DNA from: Shewanella mesophila
GTDB lineage: Bacteria > Pseudomonadota > Gammaproteobacteria > Enterobacterales > Shewanellaceae
Length of the DNA stretch: 64,000 nt
Direction of reading: 5' to 3'
NCBI RefSeq assembly: GCF_019457515.1
Contig: NZ_CP080421.1
Location: forward strand, 1,860,001 to 1,924,000
Of the stretch, positions 36,507 through 46,155 are shown piece after piece (the first letter of the stretch is position 1; every line of letters begins with the position of its first letter). The position numbers were made by a program, and so were the translations under genes. Below the pieces are notes generated by a model, which saw only the letters and a list, made by a program, of their open reading frames with translations, was not told where the DNA came from and searched no databases.

Positions 36507-37565
36507 ATGACACCAGATCAACAGTTTACCCGATTAGTTAAGTTTGCCGTGGTTGGCTTTATGCTGTTATTTAGCTATTTCCTACTAGCCGATTTAAAGA
36601 TGCCACTGACGACGCAGGCAATGGCGACACGAACGATCACTCTAGTCGCTCCGCAGATCAGCGGTCGTGTTATTAAGGTTGAAGTCAAAAACAATCAACA
36701 CGTGAAGCAAGGCGATCTGTTATTTAGCCTAGATGCGACACCCTACCAATTAGCACTTGAGCAAGCCGAACTTTCATTAGAACAGGCCCGCCAAGATAAC
36801 GCTGAACTGGATGCTTCTATTGCAGTTGCAAAAGCCGATGTAAACGCTAGCGAAACCAATTATGCCCTCAAGCAACGTGAAGCTAAGCGTTTGCAGTCAC
36901 TTTATGCTAATAACAGCGTCTCGCAGCAGATGATTGATCAGGCTCAGACAGAAGTTAAGGCCAGTTTGTCACAGTTACTGGCGGTTAAAGCTCAGCTAGC
37001 TAAGGTAATGACGCTTCGAGGAGAGGCGGGTGAGGGAAATCTCAAATTACGTCAGGCAAAGAACAATGTCGAAAAGGCGAAATTGTCGCTAAGTTATGCT
37101 CAGGTTCGTGCCGAACATGATGGCGTGGTAACCAATGTGCAATTAGCGTCTGGCAACATGGTTAACAACGGGGCTGCTGTCATGGCGCTAGTGCTCGGTG
37201 ATGTGGATGTTATTGCCGATTTTCGGGAAAAGAGTTTGCGTCATGTCTCGCCAGGTTCTATCGCAATGGTCACTTTTGACGGTCAGCCAGGACAACTGTA
37301 TCAAGCGAGTGTGACTAGCGTTGATGCTGGCGTCAGTAATGCACAATTCGCGGCTGACGGCCGCTTGGCTACACCAACAGAATCTAATCGTTGGGTACGT
37401 GATGCCCAGCGTTTTAGATTGCATCTTGAACTCGATAAACCATTGATGAATAGTTTACCAGCAGGAGCAAAGGCCACAGTACAGCTACAGCCTGAAAATA
37501 GCTTATTTGGTATCTTGGCAAAGCTGCAAATAAAGTTTATTAGCTTGCTGCATTTCATTTACTGA
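36507..37565 (+). CDS. HlyD/EmrA-family membrane-fusion protein
   Basis: 352 residues. One N-terminal transmembrane helix (about 10-28), then biotinyl-lipoyl-like halves (LVAPQISGRVIKVEVKNNQHVKQGDLLFSLD and SYAQVRAEHDGVVTNVQLASGNMV) flanking a ~100-residue coiled-coil hairpin, and a beta-barrel domain (GSIAMVTFDGQPGQLY). This is the periplasmic adaptor of a tripartite or AaeA-like exporter. It is located between the MarR regulator and the DUF2955 protein (7-base gap), which is probably its inner-membrane partner. No outer-membrane factor gene is nearby. Confidence 0.92.
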   Translation: MTPDQQFTRLVKFAVVGFMLLFSYFLLADLKMPLTTQAMATRTITLVAPQISGRVIKVEVKNNQHVKQGDLLFSLDATPYQLALEQAELSLEQARQDNAELDASIAVAKADVNASETNYALKQREAKRLQSLYANNSVSQQMIDQAQTEVKASLSQLLAVKAQLAKVMTLRGEAGEGNLKLRQAKNNVEKAKLSLSYAQVRAEHDGVVTNVQLASGNMVNNGAAVMALVLGDVDVIADFREKSLRHVSPGSIAMVTFDGQPGQLYQASVTSVDAGVSNAQFAADGRLATPTESNRWVRDAQRFRLHLELDKPLMNSLPAGAKATVQLQPENSLFGILAKLQIKFISLLHFIY

Positions 37566-37572
37566 GACGAGT

Positions 37573-38604
37573 ATGCAATTGATACGTCACCACCCAATGA
37601 GCCATAACGACTTGAGGCAATGTCTTCGCATTGCAACTGGCGGAACACTGGGTTTTCTGATTAGTAAAATGATGGGGTTTAACTACGCGGTCTTTTTTAC
37701 TGTGACTCCCATGCTATTGCTTGGACTCGTGCCTGTGCTCTCGGCTACTGTCACGAGACAAGTTCTTGCCTCATCGGTATTGTCGATTATTGAAGTGGGT
37801 TTGTTAGGGGGGCTTTTCGGGGGACAGCCAGTTGCGATGACCTTAATTGCGTTCGTGCTTTTTCTGTATCGCTTTGCTTGTATGTCAAAAGGCAGTTTAT
37901 TCCTATTTGGTGCCAACGGCGTGATCAGCCTAAGTATCATGCTGCACTTTGCTAGCTATCCAGATACTAATGTCAACGATTTGATATTTTGTAACTTTTG
38001 GGGACATATTAGCTCCATCTGCATCGCTTTTTTAATGATGACGATCTTCCCTGATGTGATGCCACGAGCCACGACTTCAGGGGGGACTAAAGCGCCACAT
38101 CGTATGCGTCATGAGGCCTTACTTGGGGCTACCGTTGCAACAATTTCGTTTTGTGCTTTTCAGGTGTTTGACCTTCGAGATTCACTATCGGCCCAGGCAA
38201 CGACCTTGATTTTGCTTTTTCCCATGCATTGGAATGGCGCCTTAGGATATGCTCGCCGTCGAGCTATCGGGACGATAATTGGCGTGAGTTGTGGTTTATT
38301 AATCCAGCTCTTGCTGTATAACTGGTCGCACGAACTATTGCTGTTATTACCGCTGTTTTGGCTATTCACTTTATTGTTTAGTCAGGCGCATATTACCGAG
38401 GCGATGGGTTCTGGCGTAGGATTTGCCGGATTAACCACATTTGGAATTCTATATGGACAGAATTTGACCCCAAATAATGATCTTATCTTTAGTGGTCTTT
38501 ACCGTGCTAGTAGTATCTTAGTGGCCATCGTCGCGACGCTTATTGCTTGTTATCTTGTCCATAGAATATTAAATCGCTTCGAAGTGACTCGCTTTGGTCA
38601 TTAA
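37573..38604 (+). CDS. DUF2955 / FUSC-like inner-membrane efflux protein
   Basis: 343 residues with about ten hydrophobic helices in two repeated halves and a central cytoplasmic linker (PRATTSGGTKAPHRMRHEA). The pattern LRQCLRIATGGTLGFLISKMM and ARRRAIGTIIGVSCGLLIQ resembles aromatic-acid exporter (AaeB/FUSC) proteins. Co-encoded with a membrane-fusion protein and a MarR repressor, so it is probably the pump component for a small aromatic or toxic compound; substrate inferred, not shown. Confidence 0.85.
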   Translation: MQLIRHHPMSHNDLRQCLRIATGGTLGFLISKMMGFNYAVFFTVTPMLLLGLVPVLSATVTRQVLASSVLSIIEVGLLGGLFGGQPVAMTLIAFVLFLYRFACMSKGSLFLFGANGVISLSIMLHFASYPDTNVNDLIFCNFWGHISSICIAFLMMTIFPDVMPRATTSGGTKAPHRMRHEALLGATVATISFCAFQVFDLRDSLSAQATTLILLFPMHWNGALGYARRRAIGTIIGVSCGLLIQLLLYNWSHELLLLLPLFWLFTLLFSQAHITEAMGSGVGFAGLTTFGILYGQNLTPNNDLIFSGLYRASSILVAIVATLIACYLVHRILNRFEVTRFGH

Positions 38605-38734
38605 CGCTCTGTGTTAACTCTTTTCATCAATTCCGGTACATCATTTCCTATATGTCAAAGAATATGAGCCTAAGCTGGGTTGTTATTGCTTAAGCTCGTT
38701 TGCTAACTTGGCTTTGAGCCTCGCTCTAGCGCAT

Positions 38735-39562
38735 TTATCTTCCATCACTGTCATCTGGCTTAACATTGTCGCCAGTAGCACTATGTGGGTCGCTAGGCAT
38801 GGTTTTATCCATGACACCTTTGAGTAACTCCATCGGTAGAGGGAACAAGATGGTTGAATTTTTTTCGCCCGCGATCTCCGTTAATGTTTGCAGGTAACGC
38901 AGTAAAATCGCATTAGGCTCTTGGGCCAAGGTTTGCGCTGCGGTAACCAGTTTAGCCGAGGCCTCCATCTCACCTGAGGCATGAATCACCTTGGCTCGCC
39001 TTGTTCGTTCAGCTTCAGCCTGCCTAGCGATGGCGCGCACCATGGTCTCATTTAGATCCACATGCTTAATCTCGACATTTGATACCTTGATCCCCCATCC
39101 ATCGGTGCGACTATCTAATATCGCTTGAATGTCGGTATTGAGCATCTCTCGATTGGCCAGCATTTCATCCAGTTCGTGCTGTCCTAGCACCGAACGCAGG
39201 GTCGTTTGTGCCAGTTGCGATGTGGCTTGCAAGTAGTCTTCTACGTTGATTATCGCCTTTTGAGCATCGATCACCCTAAAGTAGATCACCGCATTGACCT
39301 TAACGGACACATTATCCCGGCTGATCACATCTTGGGTGGGCACATCCATCACCACGGTACGCAGATCCACGCGTACCATTTGTTGGATCAACGGAATGAC
39401 GATAATCAGCCCAGGTCCCTTTACTTGGTAAAATCGCCCCAACATAAAGACTACGCCTCGTTCATACTCTCGTAAGATTTTGAATGCACTAAAAAGTAAC
39501 GCCAGCAGTAAAAAACCGAGCGCCATAAAGAACACCGAGGGGTTGTAACTAATTGTGTCCAT
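38735..39562 (-). CDS. Slipin / stomatin-like SPFH protein
   Basis: 275 residues. N-terminal membrane hairpin ([19 protein letters not shown]), then a band-7/SPFH domain ([41 protein letters not shown]) and a coiled-coil ([20 protein letters not shown]) ending in a hydrophobic stretch and an acidic tail. Slipins form ring-like assemblies in the inner membrane and work with the NfeD protease. The gene overlaps its partner nfeD by 14 bases, the standard pairing. Confidence 0.95.
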   Translation of the reverse strand: MDTISYNPSVFFMALGFLLLALLFSAFKILREYERGVVFMLGRFYQVKGPGLIIVIPLIQQMVRVDLRTVVMDVPTQDVISRDNVSVKVNAVIYFRVIDAQKAIINVEDYLQATSQLAQTTLRSVLGQHELDEMLANREMLNTDIQAILDSRTDGWGIKVSNVEIKHVDLNETMVRAIARQAEAERTRRAKVIHASGEMEASAKLVTAAQTLAQEPNAILLRYLQTLTEIAGEKNSTILFPLPMELLKGVMDKTMPSDPHSATGDNVKPDDSDGR

Positions 39563-41081
39563 TGGCTATCTCCTTAGGTGAAGGGGGAGTTGGGGTCACT
39601 GTTAGCGTGAGGTGCTCTCTTGCGACCACCTGAACTCGCTGATCCGTATGGGTCGGTTTATCGCTCACCGCAGCCCACTGTTCGCCGTCAAGGCTGACGA
39701 ATCCCTTTTCAATGAATCCTTCTACAACTATGGCCACAGCGCCGACAATTGCCTCGTCACCACTGACTGGCCTATGATGACGCTGCCGCCATAGGGTGGT
39801 TAATATCCACAATGAAAACAGCAAGGCCGTAACGGTGACGGCGGCAATAAGCGGCAGCGAAATGGAAAAACGCTCGACTTCACTGTCGATGAGGAAAATT
39901 GAACCTAGGGCAAATGCGACCGCGCCGCCTAAACCAAAAATGCCGAAGCTTGGTACCATAGATTCGGCAATCAACAGGCCGATACCTAAAAGCATTAATC
40001 CCAGTCCAACATAATTGATCGGTAAGAGCTGAAAAGCATATAAAGCGATAAGCAGTGAGATGGCGCCAGTCACCCCTGCAATGCCTACGCCGGGGCTATA
40101 AAACTCGAGCAGTAAGCCGTATATACCAATTAACATTAATATATAGGCGATATTAGGGTCGGTGATGGTTGCAATAAAATGATTACGCCAACTACGATGA
40201 TGCTCGATGAGTTGGGCATTGCCTAAGGTTAGTGTGAGCCTCTGATCGCCCATATCGACTTGGGTGCCATCAAGTTGAGCCAGCAGATCGGGCGCGTCAT
40301 CAGCGATAAAGTTAATCACGTTTTCAGCCAAGGCTTCAGTTGCGGTCAAGGTTGCGGCTTCGGTCACCGCGCGCTCGGCAAAGTCGATGTTACGATTGCG
40401 CAGTGTCGCTAATGCTCGAATACTTGCAAGGGCATCATTTAAGATTTTGCGCTCCATTGCACTGCTATTATCTGTTGGGGGCTGTTTATTACTATTCTTA
40501 TCACTATCTCCTTCTCCGTCATTTTTACTGCCTTGCTCCACTGCACCGTCGTCACTATTTGGAGAGGGCGGATTGGGAGCTGGGGACATAGGCCCGCCGA
40601 GCTTGACTGGCGTTGCAGCGCCTAAGGTGGTGGCTGGTGCCATTGCGGCGATATGACAAGCGTACAAGATATAGGTTCCGGCGCTCATGGCTCTGGCACC
40701 AGATGGCGAGACTAAGCATGCGATAGGAATGGTTGATGTCAAAATGGCTTGGTTGATGGTGTGTAAACTAGTGACAAGGCCGCCAGGCGTATCCATAGTG
40801 ATCATCAGTAATGGCGGCTGCTGCCCTAAAGGCTGCTGATTAGCCTTAGTGATCTCATTAACCAAGTATTCGCTCACCGCTGGACCTATTGCCCCCTCAA
40901 AACGTAATAACGGCACCTTCTGTGGCGTGTGCTCCTGCTGCTTGATAACGGGTTGTTCAGTAGCTTGCTGAGACAGATCATTGAGCCGCTCAGATGCGCC
41001 GGTGTCAGCTAAGGTCATAGCAGTGCTTGAGGCACTAACACTCAGTAATAACAATATAAACAGGCCTATGATGTTGGTCAT
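39549..41081 (-). CDS. NfeD-family membrane serine protease (slipin partner)
   Basis: 510 residues from ATG 41081, which opens a signal peptide ([19 protein letters not shown]); a frame 36 codons longer lacks signal features. A ClpP-class protease domain has [26 protein letters not shown] (Ser nucleophile region) and [17 protein letters not shown]. Four to five transmembrane helices and a C-terminal OB fold ([15 protein letters not shown]) follow. Odd: a ~45-residue Pro/Asn/Asp/Ser-rich insert (about residues 165-210) interrupts the protease domain. Overlaps the slipin gene; the pair is thought to clear membrane proteins. Confidence 0.92.
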   Translation of the reverse strand: MTNIIGLFILLLLSVSASSTAMTLADTGASERLNDLSQQATEQPVIKQQEHTPQKVPLLRFEGAIGPAVSEYLVNEITKANQQPLGQQPPLLMITMDTPGGLVTSLHTINQAILTSTIPIACLVSPSGARAMSAGTYILYACHIAAMAPATTLGAATPVKLGGPMSPAPNPPSPNSDDGAVEQGSKNDGEGDSDKNSNKQPPTDNSSAMERKILNDALASIRALATLRNRNIDFAERAVTEAATLTATEALAENVINFIADDAPDLLAQLDGTQVDMGDQRLTLTLGNAQLIEHHRSWRNHFIATITDPNIAYILMLIGIYGLLLEFYSPGVGIAGVTGAISLLIALYAFQLLPINYVGLGLMLLGIGLLIAESMVPSFGIFGLGGAVAFALGSIFLIDSEVERFSISLPLIAAVTVTALLFSLWILTTLWRQRHHRPVSGDEAIVGAVAIVVEGFIEKGFVSLDGEQWAAVSDKPTHTDQRVQVVAREHLTLTVTPTPPSPKEIANGHN

Positions 41082-41455
41082 TATCTCGCTTCGTCGCCCT
41101 TGGTTAACCCAAGGCCAATTCATCCGTCTGCGGTGGATGATCTTTTCACCCTTGCATCCCCATCTTGCAGATCTTAATTGTGCGGTCATAACGGCATCCT
41201 AAGTCGAGCTAATATTAAGCTTAGTCGAATTAACTTCATCGGACAGGCGGTTATGCTCGAAATGACAATGGAACAAGGCTGTCAGCAGATTCCCGTTGTT
41301 GCGGTGATACCCGTTGCGACGTGTAAGACGGTGGCCTATTGGTTCCTTCAGTCAGGTGATTTAGGTGTTGGCCCACTATTATTTTATGACGCTGGTTGTC
41401 TTTTAGTGGGAGTGTGCTATTTTGCACGGCTTTTTATTAGTTGGAGCCTTTTAGC
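41082..41455. other. Divergent region between nfeD and yegD
   Basis: 374 bases. Should contain both promoters. No gene or repeat is supported; an open plus-strand frame runs through it but has no ribosome site and an unlikely composition. Confidence 0.45.
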
Positions 41456-42826
41456 ATGTTTGTTGGATTCGATTACGGCAGTGCCAACTGCGCCATTGGC
41501 GTGATGGAGCAAGGCGAAGTCAAATTACTACCGTTAGCCACTAATTCTAATTACTTGGTTTCAACGCTTTACGCTCTCGATCGCGATTTAATTTGCGAAG
41601 CTGTGCTTAAGGCGCTGCCCAGCGATCAGCAAGCCGATTATGCCAAGCTTCGTGCCGCCCAGCTTAGCCGTGCGCGCCATGCACGCCATACATTAGATCT
41701 CGACAACGACGAGCAAGCCGTCTTTGTGGGTGAGGCGGCAGTGCAGCACTATCTGGATATGCCTGAAGAGGGCTTTTATGTCCGCTCACCTAAATCATTT
41801 TTAGGTGCGACCGGGCTACGCGCGGATCAAGTGGCCTTGTTCGAAGATATCGTCACCATGATGATGCTGCATATTAAAAAGCTTGCCGATAAACTACCCA
41901 GTAGCGCTTCTAATGGCATCACTCATGCGGTCATTGGCCGTCCGGTAAATTTCCAAGGTATTGGCGGTGAAGAGAGCAACCAGCAGGCTGAGCGTATTTT
42001 AACCTTAGCCGCGCAGCGGGCGGGCTTTACCGCTGTGGCGTTTCTGTTTGAGCCATTAGCTGCGGGGATGGATTTCGAAGCAAGCCTAACGGTCGACAAT
42101 ACGGTATTAGTGGTCGATGTCGGCGGCGGTACGACCGATTGCTCTGTCGTTAAAATGGGGCCATCTCATATCGATAAAGCCGATCGCAGTGATGACTTCT
42201 TAGGCCATAGCGGCCAGCGCATTGGTGGTAACGATCTTGATATCGCATTGGCGATGAAAGCCTTTATGCCCTATTTGGGCTTAGAGACTAAAATGGTCAA
42301 TGGCTTACCCGTTCCCAGTAAGCCATTTTGGAATGCGGTAGCGGTAAATGATATTAGTGCACAGCGAGAGTTTGCTACTCTCGGCAGTAGTAATATGATT
42401 AAGGACCTGATTAAAGATGCCGAGCGTACCGATCTTTTACAGCGCTTATTAAAAGTGCAGCAAGAACAGTTGGGTTACCGCATTGTAAGGAGCGCCGAAG
42501 GGGCAAAAATTGCGCTGTCCGACAGTACCCAGATCCAAATCTCGTTAGATTATATCTGTGATAAACTCCATGCTGATGTGAATGAGTCTATGTTTGTTGA
42601 CGCCATAAGTCAGCCTGTGCGTCAGATCCAGAGTTTAATGGCTCAGGCGTTAAGCGACGCCCAAGTCACGCCTGATATTATCTATGTCACCGGGGGCACA
42701 GCTAAGAGTCCCGCGATTTACGCCAGTATTGCGGCTAACTATCCCGATATCGAGATAGTGGTGGGCGATCATTTTGGTAGTGTCACCGCGGGATTAACTC
42801 GTTGGTCACAAAAAGTATTTGGGTAG
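41456..42826 (+). CDS. yegD: Hsp70-like chaperone YegD
   Basis: 456 residues, collinear with E. coli YegD (450). Only the actin/Hsp70 ATPase fold is present, without the DnaK peptide-binding domain. Phosphate-1 loop MFVGFDYGSANCAIGV, FVRSPKSFLGATGL (YegD: FVKSPKSFLGASGL), VIGRPVNFQGIGG, phosphate-2 VVDVGGGTTDCSVV and adenosine motif VTGGTAKSPAIY are intact. ATG at 41456 has GGAG about 10 bases upstream; an earlier in-frame start lacks one. Function poorly known; a chaperone-like ATPase acting in the cytoplasm. Confidence 0.95.
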   Translation: MFVGFDYGSANCAIGVMEQGEVKLLPLATNSNYLVSTLYALDRDLICEAVLKALPSDQQADYAKLRAAQLSRARHARHTLDLDNDEQAVFVGEAAVQHYLDMPEEGFYVRSPKSFLGATGLRADQVALFEDIVTMMMLHIKKLADKLPSSASNGITHAVIGRPVNFQGIGGEESNQQAERILTLAAQRAGFTAVAFLFEPLAAGMDFEASLTVDNTVLVVDVGGGTTDCSVVKMGPSHIDKADRSDDFLGHSGQRIGGNDLDIALAMKAFMPYLGLETKMVNGLPVPSKPFWNAVAVNDISAQREFATLGSSNMIKDLIKDAERTDLLQRLLKVQQEQLGYRIVRSAEGAKIALSDSTQIQISLDYICDKLHADVNESMFVDAISQPVRQIQSLMAQALSDAQVTPDIIYVTGGTAKSPAIYASIAANYPDIEIVVGDHFGSVTAGLTRWSQKVFG

Positions 42827-42866
42827 GGGTTATTCATAGATATTTACCCAGTACAGAGGATGTAAA

Positions 42867-43379
42867 ATGGGAATACTAGAGATGAAAAGTAACGGCAAAC
42901 TCAGCAAAGCGGTACTGCTTGCGACCTTATTGTTTAGCATGAGTGGTTGTGGCGATGATGTTGGTAAGGTCAGTCTTGGGATGTTTACCACCAAGGATGT
43001 GATTATCGACGCGCGCAGCGATCCAAAAGTGCCAGGTGTGACCTGCCATATTAGCCGAATAGAAGCGAATCTCGACTTTGCCGACCCCTCAGATATGGGG
43101 ATCGCCTGTCGTCAAACTGGGCCGATTACTGCTGCAGATATTGCGGCTATTGATAAAAGCCATAACGGTGAGGTGGTGTTTAAGGCATCGCTGAGCATCT
43201 TATTTAAAGTACTTAAGGTTCGCCGCATCTATGATGCTGAAAATCAAACCCTGATCTACCTGTCGTACTCAACGAAAGAAACCAATGGCAGTCATAAGCA
43301 TGCGATCTCGACCGTGCCTTTATACGGCACACAAGCTTGGCAAGATCCTACTAGCGTGGCTGGTAAACCTGCGCATTAG
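42867..43379 (+). CDS. creA: CreA-family lipoprotein
   Basis: 170 residues. CreA family by DVIIDARSDPKVPGVTCHISR, IACRQTGPI, GEVVFKASLSILFKVLKVRRIYDAENQTLIYLSYS and HAISTVPLYG, all parallel to E. coli CreA. Unlike the E. coli protein it begins with a lipoprotein signal: LLFSMSGC puts a lipobox cysteine at residue 28, so it should be a lipidated outer- or inner-membrane protein. GAGG lies 9 bases before the ATG. The function of CreA is unknown. No catabolite-response creBCD neighbours. Confidence 0.88.
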   Translation: MGILEMKSNGKLSKAVLLATLLFSMSGCGDDVGKVSLGMFTTKDVIIDARSDPKVPGVTCHISRIEANLDFADPSDMGIACRQTGPITAADIAAIDKSHNGEVVFKASLSILFKVLKVRRIYDAENQTLIYLSYSTKETNGSHKHAISTVPLYGTQAWQDPTSVAGKPAH

Positions 43380-43563
43380 GACCGCTTAAAGGCGAGTTGA
43401 AAGGACGTTAAACCAGAGTTTATAGCTTTTAATCAAATACGTAGCTTTACTATTAAGTGATGGGTGAAGCTTAATGCAACATGTTGAAACAGTTAAGAGT
43501 CTATGAAACTTGGGACTAAGCTGTTTTTGTGTGTGGCTGGCAACAAGGCTTGTTATAGAGAAT

Positions 43564-44313
43564 TTACTGCGCCGTTAGTCCAAATTTCGCATAAATGGAA
43601 TCTACTCTTCCATTTTTCACCATGTCCAATATAGCATTTTGAAGTGCTTTTGCCTGAGGGTGGTTTTTAGGCATTCCATAATAGTTTCCTATTATGTTTG
43701 GATAGTAATAACCAGCTATTTGATAGCCAGTATATTCAACTACTTTTAACTCAGCTTCAAGGGCTGGTAGATCTAACACAATAATCACATCTATTCGTCG
43801 TGCTTCTAACATTCTCGCGAGGTTGAAATCATCGTTAACGATTGTTTTTTGTATCTGGGTATCGCTATCAAATTTTTCGAAATAAGCCGTTCCTCTTTTC
43901 ACCCCAACGTTTAGATTTTTTAAGTCTTCATAACGGTTTATTATTGGCCCATCATCGCGGGTAACAAAAACGATATTACGTTCCTGTTGACTTATTGGGC
44001 CGATAAAATCAATAAACATTTGCCGATCATTTGTGCGTATTACTCGGGGAACAATGTCAACATTACCAATCTTTCTAAGTTTGGCCAGACTACGGGGAAA
44101 GGGGGCTATACGCCAATGAATACTGAAACCTATGTTGTTAGCAGCCTCTTCAATAATGTCCTTAAGTGGCCCACTAATGTGTTGATTTTCAGCGTCGATA
44201 ACCATTTCTGGTGGTCGAGGCCTAAAGTCAGCGTTGAGAACATTGGCGAAAGTTATTGTGCTAAACAGTAAACAGGTCAGTGGTACAAAAATATTCTTAA
44301 TACATTGCAACAT
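43564..44313 (-). CDS. Periplasmic solute-binding-like protein (SBP_bac_3)
   Basis: 249 residues with a signal peptide (MLQCIKNIFVPLTCLLFSTITFA). Family-3 solute-binding fold: SGPLKDIIEEAANNIGFSIHW, the Arg-containing RVIRTNDRQMFIDFIGPI, KNLNVGVKRGTAYFEKF and a C-terminal QNAILDMVKNGRVDSIYAKFG. No ABC permease or ATPase is next to it, and there is no fused signalling domain, so it may be a stand-alone binding protein. The ligand cannot be predicted. Confidence 0.85.
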   Translation of the reverse strand: MLQCIKNIFVPLTCLLFSTITFANVLNADFRPRPPEMVIDAENQHISGPLKDIIEEAANNIGFSIHWRIAPFPRSLAKLRKIGNVDIVPRVIRTNDRQMFIDFIGPISQQERNIVFVTRDDGPIINRYEDLKNLNVGVKRGTAYFEKFDSDTQIQKTIVNDDFNLARMLEARRIDVIIVLDLPALEAELKVVEYTGYQIAGYYYPNIIGNYYGMPKNHPQAKALQNAILDMVKNGRVDSIYAKFGLTAQ

Positions 44314-44888
44314 GTTTGGTACCGCTTAAGAATTTGCTCTAGTTAGTATAAACAACTTTGAGAAGAGGACAAAAGCAGATCATAGGTTTATTTTTCATAA
44401 AACAATGCGTTATACCAATCAGTATAAAGATGTGATCGCTCAGTGAGAATTTACCGTTTATGAGGCAAGGTTTTTAACTGCTCCTCGGCTAGCATCCTCG
44501 GCTAGCATCCTCGGTAACCGCTTCATGCGTAACCCTACCTTCTAAATCCCTTCAGTCGTGCATTAAAGACATACAAGACCTTTTTTGTTTGCAACGAGAG
44601 AAGAGCTTAGTTGAACTAGGGTCAAACTCGTTCACCTTGCATCAAAAGTGCTAAAACTCGCCTGTTAGGCGTGTTTATTACCTTTCTACTTCTGTGTTGA
44701 ATGGTCCCGCGAAGGAACAACCATTCCCATCAATTCGTCTTGAATTAGTTGCCAAAAAACTTGCTGAGTAGATCACTTTCTTATTCTGATTGGTATAACG
44801 ATAAAATATTAGGCTTAGTGTCGCTGTTGACTCACCGCCAAGCCTAATTTTATTGTTCTCTCTGACGTTAATTCTTAACTTATCGGAG
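44314..44888. other. Intergenic region almost filled by a MITE-like element
   Basis: 575 bases; the element occupies 44408-44800. The bases outside it should contain the promoter of the solute-binding gene and the 3' end of metC. No gene seen. Confidence 0.65.
44408..44800. mobile_element. 393-bp MITE-like element with perfect 15-bp terminal inverted repeats
   Basis: CGTTATACCAATCAG at 44408-44422 and its exact reverse complement at 44786-44800 bound a stretch with no open reading frame of useful length. Inside are a 13-bp tandem repeat (CCTCGGCTAGCAT, two and a half copies at 44483-44514) and small hairpins. A second, partial copy of the left end is at 4938. Short length, terminal repeats and no transposase fit a non-autonomous transposable element. 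No target-site duplication is obvious, so mobility is inference. Confidence 0.75.
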
Positions 44889-46064
44889 TTAACCTTGTAC
44901 TCGATTTAAACGCTCAAACCCACCGCTGAGATCGGCAATGAGATCATCTGGGTTTTCAAGTCCGATATGTAAGCGAATTAATGGCTTACTGTTGTCCCAT
45001 TGGGTTGCTGTGCGTAGCTTATCTATGCCAAAAACGCCGAGAATAAGGCTTTCATAGCCGCCCCAAGAGAAGCCCATCTTAAAGTGCTCCATGTTCTCTA
45101 CAAACGCGGTAACCGATTTGAGGTTGCCTTGCTTTAATACAAATGAGAATAAGCCATTGGAGGCACTAAAATCCCGTTTAAAAAATTCGTGTCCAGGACA
45201 GGTTTCAAAGGCTGGGTGGCGGATATGGTCTACCTCGGGTCTCGTTAGCAACCAATTAGCGACTTTAAGGGCATTCTGTTCATGTTGCGCCATACGCACG
45301 CCTAGGGTACGCAGTCCGCGACTGGCGAGATAGACGTCATCAGCAGAGGTGCATTGGCCCATCAAGTAGCTATTTTCTCGCAGTTGATCCCAGTGCTGAC
45401 TATTGGCCGTGGCGGTGCCCATCATGACATCTGAGTGGCCAACAATATACTTGGTTGCGGCCTGAATTGAGATATCAACCCCCATCTCGAAAGGGCGGGA
45501 GTTGATAGGTGATGCCCAGGTATTATCTAACATGACCACAATATTGTGCTGATGGGCAATACGACTAAGGGTCGGAACATCTTGTACTTCCATGGTAATA
45601 GAGCCAGGAGATTCGAGAAATAACACCTTAGTATTTGGGCGAATAAGCGCCGCGATATCATCGCCGATCATCGGGTCATAGTAAGTGGTTTCTATGCCGA
45701 ATCCTTTAAGCAGTTTATCGCATAGATCACGAGTAGGTTCGTAGGCGCTATCGACCATTAATAGATGATCGCCCGCCTTGAGAAAAGAGAGTAGCGCACC
45801 AGAAATCGCTGCCGAGCCTGAAGGATAGAGGGTTGTGCCTACGCCGCCTTCGAGTTCAGCTATGGCTGCTTGAAATGCAAAATGGGTTGGTGTGCCGCGA
45901 CGACCATAAAACATCTCACCGTTAGCACGATTTTTGGTCGCAAAGCGCATCTCTTCCATAGTGTCAAAAACCACAGTAGATGCTCTAAACACCGGCGGGT
46001 TAATCACCCCTTTGCTCCATTTTTTATCTCTGCCAACACTGACTATTTGAGTCTCTTTTTTCAT
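44889..46064 (-). CDS. metC: Cystathionine beta-lyase MetC
   Basis: 391 residues from ATG 46064. PLP enzyme splitting cystathionine to homocysteine in methionine synthesis. It follows E. coli MetC throughout: NRANGEMFYGRRGTPTHFAF, YPSGSAAISGALL, FLESPGSITMEVQDVP, DNTWASPI, the PLP lysine in IQAATKYIVGHSD and SWGGYESLI. A longer frame begins at 46100, but MKKETQIVSVGRDKKW gives the family-like start with GGATGA upstream; the choice is not certain. Not part of an operon. Confidence 0.93.
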   Translation of the reverse strand: MKKETQIVSVGRDKKWSKGVINPPVFRASTVVFDTMEEMRFATKNRANGEMFYGRRGTPTHFAFQAAIAELEGGVGTTLYPSGSAAISGALLSFLKAGDHLLMVDSAYEPTRDLCDKLLKGFGIETTYYDPMIGDDIAALIRPNTKVLFLESPGSITMEVQDVPTLSRIAHQHNIVVMLDNTWASPINSRPFEMGVDISIQAATKYIVGHSDVMMGTATANSQHWDQLRENSYLMGQCTSADDVYLASRGLRTLGVRMAQHEQNALKVANWLLTRPEVDHIRHPAFETCPGHEFFKRDFSASNGLFSFVLKQGNLKSVTAFVENMEHFKMGFSWGGYESLILGVFGIDKLRTATQWDNSKPLIRLHIGLENPDDLIADLSGGFERLNRVQG

Positions 46065-46155
46065 CGCTTCATCCCACATCTTAATTGCTATTTTAGCCAT
46101 CTTAACATCTAAATGGCTAAATGAAAGTGAGTTATTTACAGCTTATTTCCATATC

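Noticed and set aside
40340..40656. Aromatic/Leu-rich plus-strand frames opposite nfeD
   Set aside because: Antisense shadows of the polar low-complexity insert in NfeD; no start signals.
41178..41504. A 108-codon plus-strand frame across the nfeD-yegD gap
   Set aside because: No ribosome site, runs into yegD in another frame, and the product has no domain or signal pattern. Treated as chance.
44483..44514. Tandem 13-bp units as a possible CRISPR or VNTR array
   Set aside because: Only two and a half head-to-tail copies without spacers, lying inside the MITE-like element.
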